Shown in pieces: positions 6,472 to 12,731 of a stretch of DNA of 12,731 bases. The notes under the pieces are model-generated. The model was not told where the DNA came from. It was given only the letters and a program-made list of their open reading frames with translations, and ran no database searches. The stretch is taken from NCBI GenBank assembly GCA_030064795.1, contig JASJEI010000203.1:1-12731 (forward strand), in the 5' to 3' direction. The stretch is from Pleurocapsa sp. MO_226.B13. Lineage in GTDB: Bacteria; Cyanobacteriota; Cyanobacteriia; Cyanobacteriales; Xenococcaceae. Every line of letters starts with the position of its first letter. Position 1 is the first letter of the stretch. Both the position numbers and the translations under genes were made by a program.

Positions 6472-7890
6472 TTAGTTCGCTAAATCTAATTTCGGCTCTA
6501 GGTCATTATTTACTATGTTTAGATTAGCTGGTGATTTGTATTTATTCCAAAATTCAGACCACCAATCATTTGCTCTAATAATTCTTAAAGCTAACATAGG
6601 ATTAATGGTTAAGGGGTGCCAAGTAGCCCCTGGAATTTTCAACCTTTTTTGTGGAATATATTTGTGGGCACTTTCAATTTCTCCCGAGCCTATTGGTAAT
6701 CCTAAAGACTCAAACTTCTGATAATGGACACAGTCTTGAAACCGAATTAAATAGTTAGCTAGAGTTTCAATCTCCTTGGCGACTGTTCCTTGATAATTTT
6801 GGAATTTTTTGATGATTTTCTGAACTTTCCCCCGATTAATTAAACTCACAATAGCATCTACAATAGAATGTCTAACATTTTCTGGGAGTTCCATTGCTTC
6901 GACTCCTTCATAAAGATGTTCCTTGAGATGGGGACGATCTAAGATAAACTGAAGACCTTGAAAAGCTTTTTCCAGAGCTTCTTTAAGACCAATAGCTCCA
7001 TCGGCTAAAGCAAAAATTTGTGTTCTGGGAAATAAACCTCAGTCATAGGCAGCGCCAACAAGTTGTTGAATTATTTCTGAATATTTAGCCATTCTAGCCA
7101 CAAAAGTTCGCTGTTTTTTTTCCTCAACTGGACGGGGGAAAGCTCCCCTAGTTTCTTTCCATTCAATTTTCTTGGAAGACTTTTTGATTTTACGAATTTT
7201 AGTTAATCCAGCTTGACTTCTGGGAACTTTTCCCCCAGTTCTCAGATGACAACCATCTAATTCTACTAAAAGTCTTTCAGTTTTTTCATTGGGATTGCTC
7301 TTAGCTTCTTCGATAGATTTTGCTCATTTTTCTTCGACAAATTTTTCTGATAATTCTGCGACTTTTACAACTTCTCTTCTTAGTTTACTTGAGGAGACTT
7401 TAAAGCCATAATGTTCTTGAAAACGGAGACTAGCTTGATGAAAAGATTCTTCCGCTCCGAAATCAGCCAAAGACCTGGTTAAAGCTACGGAATGTTTTCC
7501 ATGAGTTATACCTAAGAACTCAGCTACAGGTCGCATTCCCGTTTTCAATTTTTTGTGACAAAGATAGGGTGATTCTATCTTTAATTGACCAAAAATTGTT
7601 GTATATTTAATTTGAGGACTTCGCTGAATTTTCCAGCCTTTTTTTTTACTTGATTTGTTACTTGAATAGTCAACATTGTCAACAACATTGACGAGCGACC
7701 CCGCGCCGACGAAAGGCGCAAGGGAACGCGCTCGTCGTGACATCACTCGAGCGCCAATAGCTCGCAATAATGATAATAAGTCTGTGTCAATTTCAAAGAT
7801 TTTTACCTTTAAATTTTCTTCCCTTTTCGCGATTGTTTCAAAGAGAATTTGACTGACTTTTTCGATACAATCGCTATATTTTTCATTCAT
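6472..7890 (-). pseudogene. ISKra4-like DDE transposase of IS-B with two in-frame TGA codons
   Basis: One reading frame runs from ATG 7888-7890 to the stop at 6472, 472 codons, broken only by TGA at 7324-7326 (codon 189) and 7039-7041 (codon 284). Domains: N-terminal helical part (MNEKYSDCIEKVSQIL), a KYTTIFGQLKIESPYLCHKK segment, an ADFGAEESFHQASLRFQEHYG helix-turn-helix-like region, then the DDE core: D212 (VELDGCH), D297 (ALADGAIG) and E406 (GSGEIESAHKYIPQ), with RLKIPGATW and the C-terminal RANDWWSEFW. The second TGA falls in AAYD-x-GLFPRTQIF, where Trp (TGG) would fit. Residues about 52-67 are encoded by a 47-nt palindromic repeat. The assignment to the ISKra4 family is by motif layout; ISLre2 or a neighbouring family is less likely. 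Confidence 0.85.
7690..7736. repeat. palindromic repeat inside the IS-B transposase gene
   Basis: Outer arms GACGAGCG (7690-7697) and CGCTCGTC (7729-7736) enclose GCGCC (7703-7707) and GGCGC (7715-7719). It is far more GC-rich than the surrounding AT-rich gene. On the minus strand it is open and in frame, encoding RRARSLAPFVGAGSLV. The nested-hairpin layout resembles the intergenic repeat at 3644-3686 in style, not in sequence. Confidence 0.8.
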
Positions 7891-7946
7891 GGCAATGTCA
7901 TAATTAACGTCTTTTTATTTTTAATACATTGCCTTTTTTATTTCTA

Positions 7947-7972
7947 GAGTGACAACTTTTAAGTTGTCACTC
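7947..7972. promoter_or_regulatory. 26-nt palindrome upstream of the IS-B transposase
   Basis: Arms GAGTGACAACTT and AAGTTGTCACTC, 12 bp each with no mismatch, around a TT loop, 57 bases upstream of the transposase start. It could be an operator for a dimeric repressor, or an RNA hairpin limiting transposase expression from outside promoters. Role inferred. Confidence 0.6.
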
Positions 7973-7981
7973 CTCCTCTGT

Positions 7982-8004
7982 TCAAACTAAACCGTTTAGT
8001 TTGA
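7982..8004. promoter_or_regulatory. 23-nt palindrome in the right end of IS-B
   Basis: TCAAACTAAAC, one central base, then GTTTAGTTTGA: 11-bp perfect arms. It sits 12 bases inside the right terminal repeat. A degenerate copy lies inside the left end near 6343, so it is probably a subterminal transposase-binding site. Confidence 0.6.
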
Positions 8005-8016
8005 TAAGGGTCAGCA

Positions 8017-8038
8017 GCAACTACTTTTGACTGCACCC
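8017..8038 (-). repeat. right terminal inverted repeat of IS-B
   Basis: 22 bp, exact reverse complement of 6278-6299; followed directly by GAATTTGAC at 8039-8047. Confidence 0.95.
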
Positions 8039-8104
8039 GAATTTGACCATGTAGCTTTTTCAAGGTCTCTAGCGCTGTTCAACCCCTTTCGAACGCCTTT
8101 TGCT

Positions 8105-8131
8105 TTATTTTTGCCCCAATGGGATGCTCCC
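8105..8131 (-). repeat. right terminal inverted repeat of IS-A
   Basis: 27 bp, reverse complement of 5012-5038 with no mismatch. It supplies the last eight codons (GSIPLGQK) and the TAA stop of the truncated minus-strand ORF at 8105-8323. Confidence 0.95.
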
Positions 8132-8323
8132 ATTAATTGCCTCTCTTCCTTCCCGTTCTGCTGCTGATGCGCTCAAGAAAATATCATCTGGTTCGTAGAC
8201 TACGCCATAGTCATCGATGATGCTGTATTTGTAGCAATCGTATGAGGTGTAGTAAATTGCCAGCGTGTATTGATTGATACTGATGATTTTGATGATACTC
8301 ATGGGGTTGAGCGAGTAAATCAT
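8105..8323 (-). pseudogene. small cyanobacterial protein truncated by IS-A
   Basis: A 72-residue frame from ATG 8321-8323, or from the internal ATG 8300-8302 (MSIIKIISINQYTLAIYYTSYD). The body (YKYSIIDDYGVVYEPDDIFLSASAAEREGREAIN) looks like a small conserved cyanobacterial protein of unknown function. The last eight residues, GSIPLGQK, are encoded by the IS-A inverted repeat, so the native end is lost. If IS-A were removed at the ATTA duplication, the frame would end ...EAINSEIP then stop, so perhaps only a few residues changed and the protein may still fold. A purine-rich AGAAAG lies directly before the first ATG. Confidence 0.55.
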
Positions 8324-8397
8324 CTTTCTATTTTAGTTTGACTGGGGAAGTAGGGCGATCGCACTCAAAGCCCTGCTTAAGGGAGTAAAATTCATCC

Positions 8398-8434
8398 AAC
8401 CAGAGCAATCTTCTCAAAATTAATTACTCTGGTT
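8398..8434 (-). terminator. hairpin downstream of yegP
   Basis: AACCAGAG (8398-8405) and CTCTGGTT (8427-8434) are perfect 8-bp arms around a 21-base AT-rich loop, six bases past the yegP stop on the minus strand. A short T-rich stretch (ATTTTAC) follows on that strand. A probable but not textbook intrinsic terminator. The rest of 8324-8397 holds a HIP1 site and a CCCT/AGGG mini-hairpin. Confidence 0.5.
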
Positions 8435-8439
8435 TGGGG

Positions 8440-8772
8440 TTAAGTTAGGTCTACAATTGCTGCTTCTGGAGCATTATTTTTCACTGATTCAATGCCATTA
8501 TCTCTGGCACTGCTTGTTGTGTACATTTCACTTGTACCGATTACCTCACCGTTAGCAGCTTTGAGATTAAAGTAAAATTGACCGTTGGTAGCAGTTTTCC
8601 TGTCATATCTACCATCATCAGGAGCATTAGTCTTTACTGAAGCAATTCCTTTTTCAGCACTGGCTTTGGCTTTATACATTTCGCTGGTGAGAATTATTTC
8701 ACCATTTCCAGCTTTCAAGTTGAAATAAAACTGGTTATCCTTAGATTTCTTAATTTCAAATTTTCCAGCCAT
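8440..8772 (-). CDS. yegP: YegP-like DUF1508 tandem-repeat protein
   Basis: 110 residues, the same length as E. coli YegP and very similar (MAG.FE..KS.DNQF.F.LKAGNGE.ILTSE.Y at the start). It consists of two DUF1508 repeats: residues about 13-50 (NQFYFNLKAGNGEIILTSEMY...GIASVKTNAP) and about 64-102 (GQFYFNLKAANGEVIGTSEMY...GIESVKNNAP). Each repeat forms a beta-beta-beta-alpha unit. The biochemical function of the family is not established; it is a small soluble protein. GGAG lies about 14 bases before the start. The gene is complete and appears to be monocistronic, with the hairpin at 8398-8434 after it. Confidence 0.93.
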   Translation of the reverse strand: MAGKFEIKKSKDNQFYFNLKAGNGEIILTSEMYKAKASAEKGIASVKTNAPDDGRYDRKTATNGQFYFNLKAANGEVIGTSEMYTTSSARDNGIESVKNNAPEAAIVDLT

Positions 8773-8840
8773 ATCTTTGACTAGCTCCGTTTTTCAGCAC
8801 TACTCTTTTACTTTCTCAGATAAAGTAATAGTATTTCATC

Positions 8841-8860
8841 AATATTAAATATTTAATATT
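8841..8860. promoter_or_regulatory. 20-bp perfect AT palindrome between yegP and the HNH gene
   Basis: AATATTAAATATTTAATATT equals its own reverse complement. It lies in the divergent spacer 68 bp upstream of yegP and 71 bp upstream of the HNH gene, a suitable place for an operator serving both. Being all A/T, it may also be a chance palindrome in AT-rich DNA. Confidence 0.4.
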
Positions 8861-8931
8861 AAGACTGATTTCAAAGAGCGATCGCCACTCTACGATAAGA
8901 TGAAATTAAAAGAGCGATCAAACTATCCAAA

Positions 8932-9171
8932 ATGCCTGTAAATCCTAGTCTCTACCCCGATAATTGGAAAGAATTAGCTTTGGCAGTGAAAAATAGCCAA
9001 AACTGGCGGTGTGAATGCTGCGGGAAGAAGTGTTATAAGCCAGGAGAACGACCAGAGAATTTAACTCGTTCTGAGTGGACGGCGGACATCCTTCAGGTTC
9101 ACCATCGCAACCATAACACGACTGATAATCGGTTATCTAATTTGATGTCTGTCTGCGCTGCTTTATATTGA
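8932..9171 (+). CDS. HNH endonuclease domain protein, C-terminally truncated
   Basis: 79 residues with the layout of small cyanobacterial HNH proteins: MPVNPSLYPDNWKELALAVK, a Cys cluster C27-x-x-C30 with C34 (RCECCGKKC), a linker with RSEWT, then the HNH core H57 H58 (LQVHHRNHN), N66 (DNRLSNL) and C75. Relatives continue after 'NL...C' with x-x-C-H, which gives the last zinc ligand and the last catalytic/metal His; here the chain reads SVCAALY and stops. The nuclease is therefore probably inactive unless a partner completes it. A local deletion of a few codons would explain the loss. It stands 198 bp upstream of the large NTPase on the same strand; a functional link is possible but unproven. 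Confidence 0.7.
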   Translation: MPVNPSLYPDNWKELALAVKNSQNWRCECCGKKCYKPGERPENLTRSEWTADILQVHHRNHNTTDNRLSNLMSVCAALY

Positions 9172-9195
9172 TTCCACAAAGTAAAACTTATACTG

Positions 9196-9201
9196 TATAA
9201 T
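9196..9201 (+). promoter_or_regulatory. candidate -10 element upstream of the NTPase gene
   Basis: TATAAT, an exact -10 consensus, in an AT-rich spacer 169 bp before the NTPase start. The best -35 at ordinary spacing is weak (TTCCAC, 9172-9177, 18-bp gap). The leader that would follow (9208-9369) holds no recognisable RNA element or convincing ORF. Confidence 0.35.
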
Positions 9202-9369
9202 AATTTAATATTTTTATTCTACAATATAAGCAAGAATGCAGCAGCTTTTATATTTTCTTAATGGTTATGATGGTTAATCAAACAAGCTAATAAAGACAAT
9301 TGAAATTAACGAAGCTACAATTAATCGTAACTGGGAATTGACTATTATCGCTCAATGTAGTAACTATGT

Positions 9370-12300
9370 ATGCAAAGCCAAACATATAAATGGAAAAGAT
9401 ATTGGTGTTCTCGTTCTGGAAAGATAAATTTACCAGATCGTGGCTTTGTGTCAGATCCTGAAGGAAAATATGGAAATATTTTTAATCCCGATCTTGTAAG
9501 ATTTAGCAGTATCCTATCAGTGCCTTGCTTAGTTTTCCTTGGAGAACCTGGAATTGGAAAGAGTTCCACCATAAAAGTAGAAAGATCTTGGTTTGAAAAC
9601 AGAATTAAGAATGAAAATGATGAAATTATATTTTTAGATTTGCGCTCTTATGGTAGTGAAGACAGATTAGTTAAGAAACTATTTAATTGTAACAAATTTA
9701 ACCAATGGGTCAACGGTTCTCATAATTTACACATTTTTTTAGATAGTCTAGATGAATGTCTTTTAAGAATAGATACTGTTGCAACTTTATTGATTGATGA
9801 ACTAAGTGAATATTCTGATTTTCTTGATCGCTTATATTTTCGTATTGCCTGTAGAACTGCCGTATGGCCTACAGTTTTAGAAGAAGGATTGAATGATATC
9901 TGGACGAACGATTATAATTCTAATCCTAATCCTGTTCAAGTATATGAATTAGCTCCACTATTGCAAGTAAATGTAGAAGAAGCAGCAAAAACAGAGGGAA
10001 TTAATCCTAAATTATTTATAGAAGAAGTTATTACAAAGAACCTAGCTCCACTTGCAATAAAACCAGTTACACTTAAGTTCCTTATTAAAATATTCAAGCG
10101 TCATAATAGTTCTTTTCCTATTAATCAAAGATTGTACGATTTCTATCTTGAAGGCTGTTTTTGTTTGTGTGAGGAAATAAACCAAAGTCGGCTCAGTTCC
10201 CAAAATAATTCAAAAGATCTGCTTGATAGAGATCGACGATTAGTTATTGCTTCCCGTATCGCTGCTGCAACAGTATTTGGAAATCGTTTTGCTATTTGGA
10301 CTGGAATAGAACAGGATAATGTCTTAGATGAGAATGTATTACTTAGAGACTTATGCTTTGGGACTGAAATTATTAATGATAATGAAGTAGAAGTCACTAG
10401 AGATGTTATCAAAGAGGTTTTAGATACAGGTCTTTTCTCTTCTCGTGGTTCTAGTCAAATTAGTTGGGCGCATCAGACTTATGCTGAATTTTTAGCAGCT
10501 TGGTATCTAATCCATTGTCAGGTGAAATTAGATACGATTCGTCAATTAATAATTCATCCAGATGACTCCGAAAAAAGAGTTATTCCGCAGCTAAGTGAAA
10601 CTGTGGCTTGGTTAAGCAGCATGAACTCAGAAGTTTTTTCTATGGTCATGAAAACCGATCCAGATATATTGCTTTTCAGTGACACTTTGATACATGATGC
10701 AGAGTGTAAAAGTGAATTAATTAAGTACTTATTAAAATTACACGATGAGGAAAAATTAACTGATTCTTTCAGAATTAGGCAATACGAAAATCTCAATCAT
10801 CCTCATATAGCTAACCAACTGCAACTTTATATCGATGATGATACCAAAAGCACAAATGCGCGAGATATTGCTATAGATATTGCAAGAGCTTGCAATATTG
10901 GAACATTAGGAAATAGTTTTGTAGAAATAGCTTTAAATGATCGAGAACATAAAAGATTGCGTATCAATGCTGCTTTGGCAGTGGTACAAATAGCTGATGA
11001 AGATGACAAAGCAAGATTAAAGTCTTTAGTAACAAGGGAGGATTTACAAGGCGATAGAGACGATTTAAAAGGACTTGCTTTGAAAGCCGTATGGCCAAAT
11101 CACATAACTGTTAGTGAAGTATTTGATTCCCTAACTCAACCCAAATCGAAGGTTATCGGCGGTCGATATCAAGACTTTATCGCTCGCGATTTAGGAGAAA
11201 AACTAAGAAAAGAAGATCTTTCTACAGCATTGAAATGGCTTGGAAAACAAAAAACAAGAAGGGGGTTATTGTATCCATTCTCTTTACTTTCTGACAAAAT
11301 AATGTTGAAGTCTTGGGAACATCTTGAGGATTTAAATATTCTTGAGAATTTTGCCAAAATAGCTATTCTAAGATTGAGTCATTACGATGACATCATCCAG
11401 TCTAAAAATTATGATAACGATGGCTACAATAAAAAAACATTTAAAGAGTTAATTGAAATTGATTGCGACAAACGACGAAAACTAATCCAAAAAATAGTTG
11501 ACCTAATACCGTCGTCTGAAAACGAACCACTATGGCTGAATAGCTATAGAACAAAAATTATTTTGAATGATGATTTTGTTTGGTTAGTTGAATGTTTACG
11601 AAAATCGAAGACAGATAATCAACGAAAAGTTTGGTCAAGTATTCTTTATCAACAATTTGATTGGGGGACATATAATCATGCAGGTCTTATTCTTGAATAT
11701 AGTGAAACTATACCTTCTTTAAAAGAACAATTCTCAGATTATATAGACTCAATCAATCTAGATTCAGAACGTGCGGAAGAATGTAAAAATAGCTACTTTA
11801 GAACACAGGAGATAACAAATGGCAGAGATGAGCTAGCAAGACCCTTACTAGAACCTCCACCCCAAAAACGAATTCTTGACTTACTAGATCGATTTGAATC
11901 AGGTGAGACTGAAGCATGGTGGAGGATTTGTAGGGAAATGACCCTTCTACTAACAAGTACTCACTATCATGCCTCAATTAAACCAGACCTTATGTTGCTT
12001 CCAGGCTGGAAAGAAGCAAATGAAAAAACTAGATTGAGAATTATTGAGGCAGCCAAAACATATCTTATTCAAGAACAAACTCCAACTGAGCAATATTTAG
12101 AATATAAAGGTACTTATAACGATGCTGATTTAGCAGTATATAAGGCTCTATTATTAGTCTTGAAAATAGAACCTGATTTTATAAATGTTATTGATGGAAC
12201 TCGTTGGAAAAAATGGATACCAAGTATATTGGATTATCCTGGGGCAACTGACGATTCAAATATTAGGTTTCATGAAATCTTAGTCCGCAAAGCATACGAA

Positions 12301-12731
12301 AATGCTTCAGATGAATTTATTTGGGTTCTGCATATATTGATTGACTACCAAAATAAGCAACATGGCTGCATTTATATTTATAGTTTGATTAATAAGTTGT
12401 GGGATCGAAAATTAGCTGATGCAATGATGAATAAAATTAAAGATTCATCATTAGCAGCAAAAAGTATTGAGTCTCTACTAGAACAGTTACTCCGCCATAA
12501 TATTGAGGAAGCTAGAATCTTTGCTGAATCTTTGATCTCTTCTTCGCCACCTAACACAGAACAGGAAAGAGAAAAAGTTATCGTTGCGGCTAAAGCACTT
12601 CTTATTTATGCAGAAGATGCTAGCTGGAATTTAGTATGGTCTGTTATTCAGCGAGATCCCAAATTAGGTAAGGACATTCTTGAGTCGGTATCTTATTTTG
12701 CTGAAATGGATAATAGACTTGAGCAACGCCT
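9370..12731 (+). CDS. very large STAND/NACHT-type P-loop NTPase, 3' end outside the window
   Basis: One frame open from ATG 9370 (upstream in-frame stop TAA 9361-9363) to the window end, 1120 codons with no stop. N-terminus: a short YKWKRYWCSRSGKINLPDRGFVSDPEG-type module, then Walker A GEPGIGKSS (58-66, K64), Walker B IFLDSLDE (122-129), a sensor-like CRTAVWP (161-167), LAIKPVTLKFLIKIF (226-240) typical of NACHT/STAND helical parts, and HQTYAEFLAAWYL (368-380) typical of their winged-helix end. From about 480 onward it is helical, with HEAT-like units (LRINAALAVVQIADEDDKARL near 532). STAND NTPases act as switches: ligand binding by the repeats leads to ATP-driven assembly and effector activation; several bacterial ones, including Avs and bNACHT proteins, sense phage. 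No N-terminal effector domain fits in the 57 residues before the P-loop, so the effector is C-terminal, separate or unrecognised. Markedly AT-rich, with no HIP1 site. No Shine-Dalgarno is seen. Confidence 0.88.
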   Translation, partial: MQSQTYKWKRYWCSRSGKINLPDRGFVSDPEGKYGNIFNPDLVRFSSILSVPCLVFLGEPGIGKSSTIKVERSWFENRIKNENDEIIFLDLRSYGSEDRLVKKLFNCNKFNQWVNGSHNLHIFLDSLDECLLRIDTVATLLIDELSEYSDFLDRLYFRIACRTAVWPTVLEEGLNDIWTNDYNSNPNPVQVYELAPLLQVNVEEAAKTEGINPKLFIEEVITKNLAPLAIKPVTLKFLIKIFKRHNSSFPINQRLYDFYLEGCFCLCEEINQSRLSSQNNSKDLLDRDRRLVIASRIAAATVFGNRFAIWTGIEQDNVLDENVLLRDLCFGTEIINDNEVEVTRDVIKEVLDTGLFSSRGSSQISWAHQTYAEFLAAWYLIHCQVKLDTIRQLIIHPDDSEKRVIPQLSETVAWLSSMNSEVFSMVMKTDPDILLFSDTLIHDAECKSELIKYLLKLHDEEKLTDSFRIRQYENLNHPHIANQLQLYIDDDTKSTNARDIAIDIARACNIGTLGNSFVEIALNDREHKRLRINAALAVVQIADEDDKARLKSLVTREDLQGDRDDLKGLALKAVWPNHITVSEVFDSLTQPKSKVIGGRYQDFIARDLGEKLRKEDLSTALKWLGKQKTRRGLLYPFSLLSDKIMLKSWEHLEDLNILENFAKIAILRLSHYDDIIQSKNYDNDGYNKKTFKELIEIDCDKRRKLIQKIVDLIPSSENEPLWLNSYRTKIILNDDFVWLVECLRKSKTDNQRKVWSSILYQQFDWGTYNHAGLILEYSETIPSLKEQFSDYIDSINLDSERAEECKNSYFRTQEITNGRDELARPLLEPPPQKRILDLLDRFESGETEAWWRICREMTLLLTSTHYHASIKPDLMLLPGWKEANEKTRLRIIEAAKTYLIQEQTPTEQYLEYKGTYNDADLAVYKALLLVLKIEPDFINVIDGTRWKKWIPSILDYPGATDDSNIRFHEILVRKAYENASDEFIWVLHILIDYQNKQHGCIYIYSLINKLWDRKLADAMMNKIKDSSLAAKSIESLLEQLLRHNIEEARIFAESLISSSPPNTEQEREKVIVAAKALLIYAEDASWNLVWSVIQRDPKLGKDILESVSYFAEMDNRLEQR

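Larger units (their letters stand above)
6278..8038 (-). mobile_element. IS-B: ISKra4-like insertion sequence inserted in IS-A
   Basis: 1761 bp bounded by perfect 22-bp inverted repeats (6278-6299 and 8017-8038; outer end GGGTGCAGTCAAAAGTAG) and flanked by a perfect 9-bp direct repeat GAATTTGAC at 6269-6277 and 8039-8047, the target duplication. It carries one minus-strand transposase gene (6472-7890). Inside the right end are two strong palindromes. The left end has a degenerate copy of one of them (AAACTAAACCGTCTAGTTT, around 6343) and a HIP1-bearing GC-rich palindromic stretch (6309-6333). Intact ends and duplication show a fairly recent single insertion, yet the transposase has two stop codons, so movement would need a transposase from another copy. 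Confidence 0.95.
5012..8131 (-). mobile_element. IS-A: ISKra4-like insertion sequence interrupted by IS-B
   Basis: Perfect 27-bp inverted repeats at 5012-5038 and 8105-8131 (outer ends GGGAGCATCCCATTGGGGCA...) bound the element. ATTA stands immediately outside both ends (5008-5011 and 8132-8135), a possible 4-bp target duplication. Subtracting IS-B (1761 bp) and its extra 9-bp duplication leaves 1350 bp, a fitting size for one transposase gene plus ends. The transposase is on the minus strand, with about 120 noncoding bases between the left repeat and the transposase stop (with one HIP1 site at 5065-5072). IS-B cuts IS-A 52 bases upstream of the transposase start, between the coding region and its promoter-side end. 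The left flank is IS1634 sequence and the right flank is not, so a deletion or an older junction is also involved. Confidence 0.85.

Noticed and set aside
5999..6721. plus-strand ORFs at 5999-6295 and 6515-6721
   Set aside because: They are antisense to the two transposase genes and show no family features.
9338..9366. TTGACT with a 17-bp spacer as the NTPase promoter
   Set aside because: The matching -10 (TAACTA) is poor and would start transcription at or after the start codon.
9345..11357. minus-strand ORFs within the large NTPase gene
   Set aside because: Shadows of the intact 1120-codon plus-strand frame.
1..12731. CRISPR array, tRNA or rRNA genes
   Set aside because: No regularly spaced direct repeats, no cloverleaf with tRNA consensus bases and no rRNA-like stretch were seen.

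Overview
The window looks cyanobacterial. Evidence: nine copies of the HIP1 octamer GCGATCGC between about 2117 and 8885, a carotenoid oxygenase closely resembling Synechocystis apocarotenoid 15,15'-oxygenase, a single-RRM RNA-binding protein of the cyanobacterial Rbp type, a cyanobacterial 'FinO-like' small protein, and a filamentous-haemagglutinin-like tail at the left edge. The host could be a filamentous or a pleurocapsalean/coccoid form; the sequence does not decide.

Layout. 1-123 is the end of a probable secreted haemagglutinin-like protein. 144-329 (-) is a doubtful small ORF with a 9-bp tandem repeat. 430-1905 is the carotenoid oxygenase, whose stop overlaps (ATGA) a 34-codon ORF that looks like an orphan signal peptide. 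2165-3595 holds three small putative RNA-binding proteins: FinO-like (-), RRM (+) and Rof-like (+). 3782/3821-4522 is a low-complexity linker protein with a C-terminal domain that appears cut short.

4691-8131 is a nest of mobile elements. An IS1634-type (DUF4277) transposase fragment ends exactly where an ISKra4-like element begins (IS-A: 5012-8131, perfect 27-bp terminal inverted repeats, possible 4-bp ATTA target duplication). IS-A is itself split by a second ISKra4-like element (IS-B: 6278-8038, 1761 bp, perfect 22-bp terminal inverted repeats, perfect 9-bp target duplication GAATTTGAC). Removing IS-B and one duplication gives a 1350-bp IS-A. The IS-A transposase is split by a frame change at a run of eight T; the IS-B transposase is open end to end except for two TGA codons, at least one at a likely Trp site, and it carries an apparent in-frame palindromic repeat.

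Right of the nest, 8105-8323 (-) is a small gene truncated by IS-A, 8440-8772 (-) is a complete YegP/DUF1508 protein, and 8932-9171 (+) is an HNH endonuclease lacking its final metal-binding Cys/His. From 9370 to the window end runs one uninterrupted frame of 1120 codons with no stop: a very large STAND/NACHT-type P-loop NTPase with Walker A, Walker B, a winged-helix-like 'EFLAA' motif and a long helical-repeat tail. It is the most plausible defence-type protein here. Its 3.4 kb is AT-rich and has no HIP1 site, which fits horizontal acquisition. The accessory character of 4.5-12.7 kb (stacked IS elements, truncated genes, an NTPase sensor candidate) contrasts with the housekeeping-like left third.
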